NCBI GenBank assembly: GCA_963575645.1
Contig: OY754469.1
Span: forward strand, 49,868,753-49,932,752
Origin: Xanthostigma xanthostigma
Lineage: Eukaryota; Arthropoda; Insecta; Raphidioptera; Raphidiidae
Direction of reading: 5' to 3'
Length of the DNA: 64,000 bases
In this document: piece after piece, positions 34,353-46,539 of the stretch
Layout: every line of letters starts with the position of its first letter
Position numbering within the stretch: the stretch's first letter is position 1
Translations under genes and position numbers: made by a program
The notes under the pieces: generated by a model
What the model saw: only the letters and a program-made list of their open reading frames with translations
Told to the model about the DNA's origin: nothing
The model's database searches: none

Positions 34353-34514
34353 CTATATTTCAACTTTTTGAGGGTATATAGCTTGCAAGATTGAATTTTG
34401 CATAAAAATTGATCTCCTTTGATATACAGAAATATTGACGTGTTGTTGGATTTTTGTCAAAACATTTTCGAGGGTGAAATTTTTTGTTAGAATATCAGTA
34501 AGGGTGGTTAATTC
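34353..34514 (-). CDS. Candidate terminal exon, unidentified
   Basis: A strong acceptor (TTTTTGCTCATCTGCAG) at 34515 is followed by 53 codons and TAG. The frame reads ELTTLTDILTKNFTLENVLT KIQQHVNISVYQRRSIFMQN and ends SILQAIYPQKVEI. The protein-like composition in AT-rich DNA suggests a real exon or an old transposon tail. I know no matching family, and no upstream exon was found before the caudal promoter. Confidence 0.3.
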   Translation of the reverse strand, partial: ELTTLTDILTKNFTLENVLTKIQQHVNISVYQRRSIFMQNSILQAIYPQKVEI

Positions 34515-35359
34515 CTGCAGATGAGCAAAAATCCGTATAGGTATATAAGTTGATGCAATAATTGTTGAGTGAGAAAGACAGTGATACTTATATGATGAGT
34601 AGGTGTCTATAGCTACCAAAGATTTATTATATTTATAGCAATATATAGCTAAACAAAGTGGAATGGTTAATTTTAAATGAGCTTCTCAATATGGTTGTTT
34701 AGTTTACCTGCAATTAAATATTTATTCAGCAAAAAAGAAAAAATTGATTCTTCCTTGCAACCTATGTTTCTTTGTTTAGAAGCATTTCGGGATGCAACTA
34801 TCCGAATGAAATTTTAATTTAGGTACTTTGATCACTATAGTATAGATTCAGAAAATAGACTTTCTGCTAATTTTCAATATATCTAAATAATAATTTCATT
34901 TCACCTATAATATGGCGCTATTAAGACAATCTAAAGATCGAAAAGATTTGATTTGGCGGTGAGACAATTTTTACAAACTAAATTGTTTTACAGTGTGGAT
35001 ACATATTTGAATGTTTAATTTTATAGTTTTCTCTATTGTTGATCTGTCATTTCAATTTTTGTATTATGACAACATTAATAATAAATATTATTATTAAATT
35101 AATAACTGGAGACAGTTTTACGGAATTTTAAAACATTTCTATAAAGTCAGGGACTTCAGGGTGTTTTGGCGTAATTGATTCCACCTTCATTATTTATTTT
35201 TCAAAGATGATTTTTTGCAAAAACTCTGGTTAAATTGTTAGTCCCCCGTTCCAGTTATTCAATAAAATATATATGGTAATTATTATGGTATTATCATTAT
35301 CATTCATTATTGCATCAGAGTATCCCAGTACTCGCCTGTTCAATTCAAGATAGCGTAAC

Positions 35360-35460
35360 CGTATACGATTGGTTGAGAGACGCCCAGTGACGCTACGGTA
35401 GGCGTGCTTTCAATGCAGCCATCATGACCGCACGCAATCTTCTATTGGTCACGACGCTGC
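35360..35460 (+). promoter_or_regulatory. Possible caudal promoter segment (inverted CCAAT boxes)
   Basis: GATTGGTTG (about 35367) and CTATTGGTCAC (about 35452) lie in a GC-richer stretch about 0.55 kb before the caudal coding exon. No TATA or initiator could be fixed. An acceptor-like TTTTTTCGTGTTTGTACAG at 35931-35949 suggests a 5' UTR intron. Confidence 0.35.
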
Positions 35461-35985
35461 AATACTGCTCATATCCTGTTCCGTTGAATGAAACGTTCTG
35501 AGTTTGTACACGTTTGGAACACTGCTTTCACTAAAATATACGTCTCTATTATTGTCATAGTGTCGCTATATGTGTTGACAAGTGAGCATCATTATATTTG
35601 ACAACTGAATATCAATACGTTTGTCTTTTGTCGTCGCCGCTATTGATTGATTTATCATACAAAATAATGGATTTATTTGTGTCGTGTTATATGCTTGTAC
35701 TGTTTACTGTTTTTAATAATATTGTGACTAATAATCTTGAATTATTTTTTTGTGGATTATAACTGAACAGAATTATTTTTATTATTAATAGCCCAGCTAT
35801 TTTATTGTAAAAAGATTTTTTGTGTGCATAAATCGTCCGTCATGGACTGTTTTTAAATTTTGTTGTATTTGTTATATTATAGATAGTAAGAGATTTATAA
35901 GACGCGACGAGGTTAGAAATTACTGCAGTGTTTTTTCGTGTTTGTACAGGGTACAGAAACCGATAGACCTATGAAAGTAGATGAC

Positions 35986-36556
35986 ATGGTGACTTATTTT
36001 AACCCGATGGCCATGTACAGACAACCGGGTGTAATGAGTGCGGGCACTATGAACGGACCAATTGCTTCCCAGTTTCACCATCCGGGTAGCCCGTCGGCGG
36101 CGAGTTGGGCTTACACGACCGGCTATCACCAACCGGCACCGCATCAGATGGCACCCGCCGGCCACGGCCACCATCAGCACCAGGCCTGGCCGGACGAGGG
36201 ACACCATCAGATTGTACCGCCGCCCCCGCCTCCTTCGTCGTCGTGGCACCACGCGATGTATCCGCAGGAATTCGCAGACTTCAGCGCGATAACGGGACCG
36301 GCTCCCGGACAGAATGTAGGACAGCAGATATTGGGACACGAAACCACGTTGCCTTCGCCGCCGATTACGGTTTCCGGAAGTGATTTGTCGAGTCCTGGCG
36401 GCGGCGCCGGAGGCGGTAGTGTTTCGCCGCCGCAACAACAACCGAGAGGTGCGTCGACAAGTAACATTAATTCACAGGGAATGCCCGCGCGTCCAGGTGC
36501 TCGGAGTCCGTATGATTGGATGAAGAAACAGTCTTATCAGAGCCAACCAAATCCAG
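35986..36556 (+). CDS. cad: Homeobox protein caudal, first coding exon (partial)
   Basis: A ParaHox/Cdx transcription factor that patterns the posterior embryo. This exon encodes 190 residues plus one base (phase 1), up to the donor CCAG|GTATGT at 36557. Start taken as MVTYFNPMAMYRQPG; an in-frame ATG at 35971 (MKVDD) is an alternative. Order: His/Pro/Gln-rich activation-type segment (31-70), PPPPPP (78-83), the caudal signature LPSPPITVSGSDLSSPGG (122-139), a Gly-rich stretch, and the hexapeptide region SPYDWMKKQSYQSQPNPG (174-191) that recruits Extradenticle and precedes the homeodomain. The exon is GC-rich against its surroundings. The KTRTKDKYR homeodomain exon was not found downstream, so the next intron may exceed 27 kb. 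Confidence 0.93.
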
Positions 36557-36922
36557 GTATGTTTATCAATTAATTTATCATTTATGCTTGCGTATATATG
36601 TTCTTTTTAAAATTACATTGGGTACAGTGAGGCAAGTGAAGCTTTTGATAACTCAACGAAATTGACAAAAACCAATTAATTAATACTTATTCACGAGATT
36701 TTTATCCGTACTCTCCACAAAATAGCTGCTTTTCACTTCATTTCGGTCTAACGTCCAGTAATAACAGTATAGGTTACCTATAGGTAATTTATAGGGGGTA
36801 TGACAAAAAGTATTTTAAAATGTTTTATTCTACACGAGAATTTAAAACTTCGTGATAGTATGGGAATACTTGAATTTTCTAACTTTATTTTGACCCTCAA
36901 TTGTAAAAATTCCATTTTATTA
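36557..36922 (+). other. Start of caudal intron
   Basis: No exon or element recognised. Donor GTATGTTTATC. Confidence 0.5.
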
Positions 36923-37680
36923 TAGTAATAATAATAATAATAATCTTTATTAAAAACCAATACAGTGGTATAATGCGTCAGGTTACATCGATTTAGACTA
37001 CACTATGATGTAATTTTCCAAAAATTCTTCTATTGAATAGATACACTGTTTTATTAATAGATTTTTTATCTGTTTTTTGTATTTTCCTATTTCCAAGCTT
37101 TTTATTGTGTCCGGTAGTTTATTGTAGAATTCTATGCAATAAAAGTTTGGACCATTGGTGGATTTTTTATATTTGTGAAACGGTATTGTCAGATTTGACC
37201 TGTGTCTGGTATCATGTCGATGAATAATATTTTGTTTTTCAAATTTTTTTAGGTTATTTCTGACATATTATAATAGGCAATTGTAAATATATTGGGAGTA
37301 TACTGTAAGAACTTTTAATTGTTTAAATAGTGGTCTGCAGGTTTCTCTATTTTGTGCACCTGTTATCACTCGAATGACTTTTTTTTGCAATAAAAATATT
37401 TTTGATGCAGAGCTGGCATTGGCCCATAGTTCAATACCGTAAGACATCTTAGAGTGGAATAGTGAATGATATGCAGTCATGAGGATATTCTGTGAAACAT
37501 TATTTTTTAGCTTTCTGATTAAGTATATTATTTTAGAGAGATTTGCAGCCAGTTCATCTATAGGTATGCAATGTCCAAGACAAATGCGTGTCTATATTAA
37601 GTCCCAATAATTTTAGATTTAGAGTGTTAGGCTTTAAGTGAACCTTATACAAACTAAAGCGTAATTATCAGAGACCGTAC
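36923..37680 (-). mobile_element. LINE 3' fragment (CR1/L2-like)
   Basis: Minus-strand coding for the end of a reverse transcriptase: ELAANLSKIIYLIRKLKNNV, MTAYHSLFHSKMSYGIELWA, QKKVIRVITGAQNRETCRPL, then (after a frame change) RHRSNLTIPFHKYKKSTNGP and ENYIIV near the end. It terminates in an (ATT)n tail at 36927-36948. Truncated at the 5' side, with frame disruptions. Confidence 0.8.
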
Positions 37681-37689
37681 TTTGTGAAA

Positions 37690-39432
37690 AGAATATTTAA
37701 AGAGTTTTGTTCTGAACGTGTTGATTGGAATCGTCAGTTCCCATAATACTTAGGTGTAATTATTTCCATGTAAAAGTGATTTCAATGATGATTAACTCGA
37801 TTGGTAAATAGAAAATAGTATTTTTTATAGTTTTTCTGCGAGTATTTGCTTAAATGCATGTTCATTTCAATTGAAACATTTTTTTTAATATCAAAAAGTG
37901 TATAGCTAATAGTTCTTAATTGTTCTCTGTAATGAAAATAGCTTCTAGGCACCTTCGGCACAATAGATACCTCCTCGAATAAAATGTACGTTTCAAATTT
38001 AAATTTTGAAAGACTGTGGCTTTATCGCTCCAAATTCGTATATATAGATGAAATGTTTGAGTAATTTTGAAAAATACGCTTTATAAAATTTGAAAGTAAT
38101 TGAGGAAATTTACAAAAGTATACAATAGAACTAAATAATAAAAAAATAATCACTTAAAATAACATATAGGCTATTTTAATTTAATTAGTATTATTACCTA
38201 GAAATTGAAATAATAACTATGTTTTCGAAAGGCTTCAATTTTGATGTTTAATTTCCAATATGGCTAACTTTGATGCTGACCGCTAGGTTTCTTGTACTAA
38301 ACTTTCAACGCTAAAAGTCCTTTCAGCACTGAATTACCGCGGTATAAATTTTAGTCCTAAATATTTTTTAAAACTATCTATACTTTTATCTTCGTATATT
38401 TTGATTTTAAGTTCTACATAAATAACTACCGGGGCCAGTAATTTATGTATCTATGGGATCTATCGAGTTCAAACTTTACTAAATAATGATTAATGCCGCT
38501 GCACATATTATAACAAACAATAAGCTCAGTTGTTAGATTAACTGCAATGATTAGCGCAAGTGTAAAATTATAATGTGTTAAAACATAGCTTATATATAGG
38601 CATTAGGCAGTAATGCCAAATAGTCATTCCATTACTCTACATTACACCACCAATTGCAGCAGGAACTTAATTTGGCTGTATAGAAGTTTATTATTTTATT
38701 AAAACGTACTTTTATTAGCTTTACCTGCATGTATCTATCAGCTATGATATATGAAATCTTTCAAATTAATTTTCACTCACTGTTAGATGTCTGAATAATT
38801 TGAAATTTTGAAAACCGCGTATTTATAACCCATGGAACACAGTAATTTAATATATAAATAATGTATGTAAATTAATGACTTAACTTGAACATTTATTGTA
38901 AGCAGGCTAACGAGCCGTGCAGCGCTGTACGTAGCGTTGCCTTCTCCGTAGGCGTGATTTTTAGTGAGAATATAATTAAAATTATATATAAGTACCTATT
39001 AGATTTTGAATACATTTAGGTATGCTGGGTTTCAGCTATTGTAGGTCATGTATATTTCGTTTATTTTAAACACAAAGTATTTAGTATCTTGAAAAATTCA
39101 CCGAGTCGTTAGGCAATTTTTTTCCAAAACCGTCGGACATGCATTTCTCTATTTTTTAAGAAGAATATTTTTCAAAATACTTGCGTACGTGCGCCCGCGC
39201 GGTAAACGAGTTTAAATATGTTATATAAGTCCAATTTGATATTATATAATATAGCTTGCTTATAAATGTTTTAACATAAAATACGCAAACCTTCAGTATA
39301 TTTCAATTTTAGAAAACGGCTAGCTAAGTATACACCCAAAATATGCAAGGCGCTATAAAGTTAGTAAACATTTTTTTTACAAATTTGAAATTTATTTTTA
39401 AAAATATAATATGTAGTTAGGACATAGCAGAC
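37690..39432. other. Gene-free caudal intron/distal DNA
   Basis: AT-rich. Nothing supported on either strand. Confidence 0.45.
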
Positions 39433-39440
39433 ACCTATAT

Positions 39441-40015
39441 TAGGGTGCCATTAGCTAATGTTTTAGCATTGGACCTAAAAAAAATTCTCCCGAAATTTCA
39501 GCTTTCTATATCAAACCGAGTTTGTTTCCCATTTAATTAACACGGGAAAATGAAGTTTTTACTCAAACATGGATAGCTGGTAGAAACACTTTTTATTTAA
39601 TTTTTGATAGCAGCATTTTGTAGAGAATTAAATTTCCCACAAAAAAGGTCCTTAGTACCTACTAAATCCGTGAATTCATTATTTTCAAAGAAATGTTTGT
39701 TTAAACATTCTCATAAAATCGGATTTCATTTAATTAATGACTGTTTAAACGAACATATCTTTGAAAATAATGAATTCACGGACTTAGTACTAAGGACCTT
39801 TTTTGTGGGAAATTTAATTCTCTACAAAATGCTGCTATTAAATTTTTTTTCTACTAGCTATCCTTGTTAGAGTAAAACGCCGTTTTTCCTATGTTAATTT
39901 AATGGGAATCAAACTTAGTTTGCGCCGTTCACAGGTTTAATCTAGGAATCTGAAATATCAGGATTTTTTTAGGTCCAATGCTAAAACATTAGTCAATGGG
40001 ACCAAAAATACCCTA
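39441..40015. mobile_element. hAT-type foldback element
   Basis: Perfect 8-bp duplication ACCTATAT (39433-39440, 40016-40023). The ends TAGGGTGCC and ATACCCTA are followed by long inverted arms (AATGTTTTAGCATTGGACCT, TTTGTAGAGAATTAAATTTC, GAATTCATTATTTTCAAAGA and complements), so almost the whole 575 bp folds back. No coding. Confidence 0.85.
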
Positions 40016-40165
40016 ACCTATATGTTTCTGCAAATTTCGATTTGAAGTGAAATAGGGAGGGGCAGGTGTCAACATATTATGTCCTCTTACGATTTTCTTT
40101 GCGCTACGTAAATGGAATATTAGCGTCTCTAATTTCGTTTTCTTGCGATTTTTAGTGATTTCTAT

Positions 40166-40435
40166 TGTAGCAAGACTTATTACATTAACTCTCTCTATAG
40201 CTCTTTTTTGTAATATTGTCAAAATTAGTTTTCCTTAGCTACGCTGGAAAAATGAATGAATTGTTATTATTTTTGGAAAAATTTAATTGATTAATTTCTT
40301 CTCTAGAGAAAACATCATTTTAATTTTTCCAAAAATAATAACATTAATTTTTCCAGCGTAGCTAAAGAAAACTAATTTTGGCAATATTACAAAAAAAGAG
40401 AGAGAAAGAGAGTTAATGTAACAAGACTTGCTACA
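40166..40435. mobile_element. TGTAGCAAG foldback MITE, copy 1
   Basis: Termini TGTAGCAAGACTTATTACAT and complement, then CTCTCTC/GAGAGAG and TTTTTCCAGCGTAGCTAAAG arms. It is flanked by a 4-bp duplication CTAT (40162-40165, 40436-40439). Confidence 0.75.
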
Positions 40436-40574
40436 CTATTGTAAGCACTTAATAAAGTTCTTACTTTAAAATAAATAAAAAGCTTAGACTTAAATTTTAA
40501 AAAAATCGTGATGAACTGTTTTTTCGAGATCTGATTAATTAAATTGATTTTTTCCAAATTTTTAACAACATTCA

Positions 40575-40668
40575 TTTTTCCTGCGTATAGCTAAGGAAAA
40601 CTAATTTTGACAATAATACAAAAGACGAGAGAGAGAAAGAATTAATGTAACAATACTTGCTACATTAT
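40575..40668. mobile_element. TGTAGCAAG MITE, partial right arm
   Basis: GCTAAGGAAAACTAATTTTG ... AGAGAGAAAGAATTAATGTA ACAATACTTGCTACA. Its left half is missing or lies beyond copy 1. Confidence 0.6.
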
Positions 40669-41204
40669 GATTCGGGATGAGTATTTTTGCCCTCTACGAA
40701 CCTCTGACTCCGTCACTGCTATATGGTCACACTGTACATATTTGATTAAGGGGACGACATGAACCTAGTGCCCATTCTGAACCGGGACTAAAGATAATTA
40801 TTTAAGATCCATCTAGCAAGAACATAAAACCATTAGGAATATTTGTTGACACTTTATGTAGGTATACACTTATACGCAAATAGATGCATACGTACGTAGA
40901 GATAATGCGCCATGTCACACAATAAGATGTATGTGTTGCGTATGCATGTATAATATGTACATTTGAGTCCTTCGATACAGCATATTGAATTTGTAAACAC
41001 TGCCACATTAAAGCATCGCTTATTGGTTGAGCAAACATCCGACGACTGCGGGCTTCCCGCGGCCGCGACACACCGCGATATCGCATACCTACCACCGTTC
41101 AAAATAACGTATACTTCGGCCGTCTGTTGCCTCTATGCTCAAGTTGCTGAAACTATTGACGTAAGGAATGGACGGCGGAAAAGACCAGGAAAAGTGTCGC
41201 TCAA

Positions 41205-41327
41205 AAAAAAAGTGTGTGTGCGATGTGTGTGTGTGTGTGTTAGCTCCGAAGTACAACTCTCTTTTGTATCCCATCTCATTCTTTCGCATGTTAAATCCTA
41301 CAGATATATATGTTTGTCTCGAAAAAC
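41205..41327 (-). repeat. Dispersed repeat with (GT)n
   Basis: Contains a GT microsatellite (41211-41239). On the minus strand the sequence GAGACAAACATATATATCTG TAGGATTTAACATGCGAAAG matches 62972-63110. No function seen. Confidence 0.6.
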
Positions 41328-42015
41328 CGAAATCTTTCGGAACTTTGGCAAAATCATCATGCTTAAAAAAACAAGCTGAATCCAATGAGCACAAACAAAC
41401 GCCTGTATGTCTTTTGGTTTAGAAGTTATTTGCATTTATAGTTTTAAGAAAATCATATAGAACCTTTGAATGGTCGTAGTTTCCAAACTAAAAGAGATAC
41501 AGACGTTTGCTTACGCTCATTGACTTCAGCGTATTTTTTTCTGTAAGCATTTTCAATTTCAAAAGTACATTAAAGAATTCGATTTTTGCAGTTTTTTCAT
41601 GGCATACCCCTTTAAAAAATGCGATTTTTGACGAAAACCAAAATCTTTCGGCTATGGCAAAACCATCATATATGCTTAAAAAAAACAAGCTGAATCCAAT
41701 GAGCACAAACAAACGCCTGTATGTCTTTTGGTTTAGAAGTTATTTGCGTTTATAGTTTTAAGAAAATCATATAGAACCTTTGAATGGTCGTAGTTTCCAA
41801 ACTAAAAGAGATACAGACGTTTGCTTACGCTCATAATTGAATTCAGCGTATTTTTTTCTGTAAGCATATTCTCAATTTCAAAAGTATATTAAAGAATTCG
41901 ATTTTTGCAGTTTTTTCAAGACAAACCCCTTTAAAAAAATGCGATTTTAGATGAAAACCGAAATCTGTTGGAACTTTTGCAAAATCATAATGCTTATAAA
42001 AACAACACGCTGAAA
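41319..42015. repeat. Tandem duplication, unit about 317 bp
   Basis: CCGAAATCTTTCGGAACTTT-type landmarks at about 41329, 41638 and 41959. Each unit carries an inverted pair (CAAACGCCTGTATGTCTTTT / AAAAGAGATACAGACGTTTG). Two full units and a partial third. Confidence 0.75.
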
Positions 42016-42087
42016 AATCCAGCATGGTCGTAAAACGTCGTGAGTTTCGAACAAAGTAAAATAGTATTTAACCATCCCCCCTCTCCT

Positions 42088-42150
42088 TTTCCAAGTAAAG
42101 CCTTTGACTTAGTAGCCCATGAGCTAGTACTAAAAAAAATAATTAACAAA
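42088..42150 (+). mobile_element. LINE reverse-transcriptase scrap
   Basis: The frame PSKAFDLVAHELVLKKIIN resembles the LINE motif SKAFDxVDHxxLLxKL. No flanking RT blocks could be read. Confidence 0.45.
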
Positions 42151-42836
42151 ATTTGATCCACTTCTCAAATAGGTTCACCATCACTATCCTATAGAGTTGG
42201 TATGGTCTCGTTAGTTTTAAATATTATATTGTGGCCATGTTAGTTATATGTGATACATTTTGTATTCAAGACAGTACAAAAAAATAAATTTTTAAGACAA
42301 TTAATATTATTAGTATGTAGTCATAATTTGGAGACAGAAAACGCGGTTAACGAATTTTTCTAAATTGTTGCTATAAAAATAACAATGGCATATATATCTA
42401 GAATGGAATATAAATTAAATGGACAAAACAGAAAAATTATTTAATTGCATTAAACGAGCCATCCACAGTTTAAACAAACGGTTTACATTAAATGAATACA
42501 CGGAATGTCACACATTGGACGCAAAATGTAACTAATATTAGTTACATATTGTTATCATGAGATGTATCAAAGTTGCTTCAATCAAAACTAACAATGTCGA
42601 TCTAATCAACTTAGTTCATGCGAATGTAGCATTATGAATACAAAAACTATGCATCTAATGAATTCACCATTAGTTGCATTTTTCCATCATCAGATGTATC
42701 AAATGACTCAAAAAATTCCATTTGTTGATACAGTATTCATTCAATACTTTTCTACATTTTCGGTCCTTGCATTACACTTTTCTGATGATTTCAATTTTAT
42801 CTAAATCTCTCATACACTAATTTTATCAAATATAAT

Positions 42837-43226
42837 ATATCGTCGTTGGTTCTGTAATAGCTCTTATGTGCATAATTGGCAGATTTTACGCTTTTTAAAT
42901 GAAAAGATTCAGGAAACGGAGCTCTATACACTAGTAATACCTCCAAATTAATTTTACAGTAATCAACAAGGGGAAGTAACTCTTATGTGAAAAGTTGTAT
43001 CAAATAATTCGTCCCATGTGCCAATAAATTCAAAATTAACGTTAAATATTTTTTAAGAAAATACTTCGTCTTAATTAAACACGTATAGTAAAGATAAGTA
43101 TGAATTAGTAATATATCTCTGAAATTGCTAGTTCTTACAATCCATTGCTGAAATAACCACGTTTTGACTTTTCCTGCAAATTTTACTTTTTGCAGATAAG
43201 AGGTATTACAGAACCAACGACGATAT
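42837..43226. mobile_element. TIR element (CGTCGTTGGTTCTGTAATA)
   Basis: ATATCGTCGTTGGTTCTGTA ATAGCTCTTATGTGCA at the left, with the near-exact complement at the right. About 390 bp, no coding. The ATAT flanks leave the duplication uncertain. Confidence 0.65.
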
Positions 43227-45116
43227 GTTCAATATTCTGTAAAATGTGGATATTTCATTTTCATCATACCAAATGAGTCTCATACTTGTCTATCTGGGAA
43301 CTGTACGTCTTTTTTTATAAATCTCGTGCAGTTATTTAAAAAACTGATGGAATAAATCTATCGTCCGAGTATTTATACGATAATTTATAACGTTTTCGTC
43401 ATATTATCTTGATATGTCCTCCTATAATAATAATTAACGCACATTGTAAACTATTAAAAATTATTCATTTTACATGAAAACATAAATATAAATTAACATT
43501 ATACGAACTTATAATCATAGAAAAGTAATTAAAAATTCTGACGATGACACTAATTAATTTATGCTGTCAGTAATTTGTTAGACCAGTTCTTTTTAATTAC
43601 CCTTCGACGTGTTCCAGGGTTCGTTTCAAGAAATAATGTATTGCTTTTTTACGACGGAATCATCTGATATGTAATAAAATACAAAAGAAATGACACACAG
43701 AATAAATATATAACCAGTGTCTTTTTATGGACTGGAAAATAAAAAAAAATATACTTTAAAACAATAATTATTATTACTTCTAAGTATATAAAAATATATG
43801 AGATCCAATAAATTGTTTACACAGTATAAATAAATATATTTTTTTTAATATCAGTGCCTACATCCGGTGACAGGATAATGTGTTTAAAAAATATCAGGCA
43901 TACAATACGTGAAATTTCTTAATGGCGAACCATAAATATTTGCGAGATTCTTTGTAAATATGCGTATAATAAATATTTAAGCGCTGTATATTCTACAGCT
44001 TATAATCGCAGTAGTTCATTTGTTTGTTTGATTTTTTGAAAATCAAACATACTTCTACACCGCGGAATTAGAGACCTCTGCAATTTCTTTTTTTTGAGTT
44101 TTTTTTAATGGGATAATTACTTAGACGGGAAAAAGTTATATATCTCTACCTCAAGGCTACATTAACCTAATCACAACGGAAAATATTTCAGAAGACATAT
44201 ATTAGAAAATATAAAACATATCTGTTTGAACTGTTTCATTTTTCAGATATAGATTTTTGCCGTTTGTCGGGTTTTTCAAAATTAATGACAGTATAGATCG
44301 ACCATACACGGACAACTTCGAGCGGTCGAAACTGACTACTTCAAACTGCAAAATAAACTAAAAATGTCTATAGAAAATATAATACACATGACCGCCCGAG
44401 CAGTCAAGATTGCACCACGCAGTCGAGCAGTAGACTGCTCGTGAGCATGGTTATAAAAGAAACAGGGACACTGATTGATTGCTGTGGTTCGTGTATGTTG
44501 CTCGACGATTGCTCGTCGTGTGGTCGGCCTTATAGCTGCAATTTACCAAATAATGATGCTTTATTGTAGTACCTATAAAATATGTTTTAAAAAAAATTCA
44601 GATAAGTCAGTCTGACTTTAGGGCACTGATTTGCAACGTTAACATTAATTTATAATCTTTTATTATTAAACAAAAAATGTATCCACCAAACTCTTCTGTG
44701 AGTATATTACCTGAGTATTTTACTGCACCTGAAAAGCGTTACGTTATGTACAATTGACGGAAAACGACTAATAAAAAAAAAAACAATATTATATATAGGG
44801 GCAATATACTCGTTGTCATAATAAATTCCTATATAAAGCCATTTTTAAGCTACATACTATATTTATTGGTATAAATATTGCAGTTCATAAAATCACTCTG
44901 TAAAATAATTTACACGAATTATATTGTATTATATTTATTTAACCAATTCAAACATTGTACTGTGACAAGTAACTAATAAGTAATAACTTATCCATTCTAT
45001 TAGTTTACAATTGTTTAACCTGTGTTTTGCTGATTACCGGTGATTACTAGTTGATTACTAACTTACGAGTGGCAATAGTAATTGCCTACGGTTCAATAGA
45101 TATCTTATATATTATG
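43227..45116. other. Gene-free stretch
   Basis: AT-rich. A weak inverted pair GACCATACACGGACAA / GTGTGGTCGGCC at about 44291-44530 may be a decayed MITE. Nothing else supported. Confidence 0.4.
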
Positions 45117-45210
45117 TACCATATACTTTTATTCTATACTGAGCATAGGAATAAAATCGCAATCGAACCATTAGGGTGCAAACATATACTTGTCTTTTTT
45201 TTTAAGGGAG
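45117..45210. repeat. Short copy of the CATATACTTTTATTCTATAC repeat
   Basis: It matches 54748-54835 closely. See 25110-25411. Confidence 0.65.
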
Positions 45211-45378
45211 TTGCGTTTGGGTCGGTGCCCGCGCAGATTCTACACGATGCCAAAATCTAAATATATCCGTTTTATCGCTGGTGGGGCAGAGGGTTGGACA
45301 AAAGCGTCGTGACGGACCATGGCGTCCACGCCGAATTTCAGATCTATGATCTCCCGCTCAGTTCTGTACGTCCATCCT

Positions 45379-45657
45379 TGTAGCAAGTTTTGTTACATTA
45401 ACTCTCTCTCTCTCTTTTTTGTAATATTGTCAAAATTAGTTTTCCAAAATTAATGAATGTTGTTATCATTTTTGGAAAAATTTAATTGAATTATAAATAA
45501 TTCTTAAAATGATGTTTTCTCTATACCTACAGAAGAAATTAATCAATTAATTTTTTCCAAAGCAAAACATTCATTTTCCAGCGTAGCTAAGGAAAACTAA
45601 TTTTAACAATATTACAAAAAAAAGAGAGAGAGAGTTAATGTAACAAAACTTGCTACA
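45379..45657. mobile_element. TGTAGCAAG foldback MITE, copy 2
   Basis: TGTAGCAAGTTTTGTTACAT and complement, flanked by the 4-bp duplication TCCT (45375-45378, 45658-45661). It supports the 4-bp rule seen for copy 1. Confidence 0.8.
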
Positions 45658-45661
45658 TCCT

Positions 45662-46539
45662 GAAGTGAAAAAATTTTTGAAATCGGAGTTTAGCTCCTAC
45701 ATCCAAACTTACAAACTTGATCTCTTAATAATATTAGTGTATATTTTTATTCTGTTGCTCCTTTTTCTCTCAGAGTATAATACCTACAACCACCCCCTGC
45801 ACTCTTCATCACAAATCCTCTCCCCTCTCCTTAAAAAAACGATCACAGCTCTTTTGACGTTATTTTTAAAGCTAAAGGGTTTGGGTAAGCACCAAATATA
45901 GAACCGAATTTCACATTATTGGCGAAAAATTGAAAAAAATCTGTGAAAACTTAGAACTTTATAAAAAAGTATATAAACGTAATCTTTTACATCGTAACCA
46001 AAACTTTTTTTCAAAAAATCACCTGTAGGATCTGTCGTGTGATTCTTGATTCCTGATTTGGTGTTTACCCGCGAATTCTTTAGCGCTGGTTGAGCTGAAG
46101 CCGTTTTTAGGGCGAGGGGAAAGGAATTCAGATGAAGAGGGCACGCGGGGTACTTGTAGGTATCCTCAATGCTCTTAAGAAGTATCGCAAATTACTATAG
46201 AAACTTTAAAATCACTTCTTCGGTAAGAGTCTTAAGAGATAAGGAATGTCCAGTTGGGAATATGGCATGCATTAAAACGGTTTATGTCCGACCAAATTCA
46301 ATAAAACATCTGAACGAAATAGTCACCGCAATCTTCACATATTTTTGTTCGTTGGCTTTTGTTTCTCACCATTTTTATTACCCTTATGATGAGTTATATA
46401 GTAATAAGTAATATAAAAATTAATGGTTCAACTTTTGATTTTAGTTTAATGGCCTTGTCTCAGGGCACTGGGACATCTTGCATCAGGCCTGTTAAACCTG
46501 TGTTCGATTAATAAACGTGAGATAATTTCTCAGCATATT
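45662..46539. other. Gene-free stretch
   Basis: A pyrimidine-rich patch near 45790-45830 and a more balanced segment at 46030-46160. The minus frame of the latter is open (VPRVPSSSEFLSPRPKNGFS) but not recognised. Confidence 0.35.

Noticed and set aside
35920-36467. Open frames antisense to or out of frame with the caudal exon
   Set aside because: Shadows caused by the GC-rich coding exon. Only one frame carries caudal motifs.
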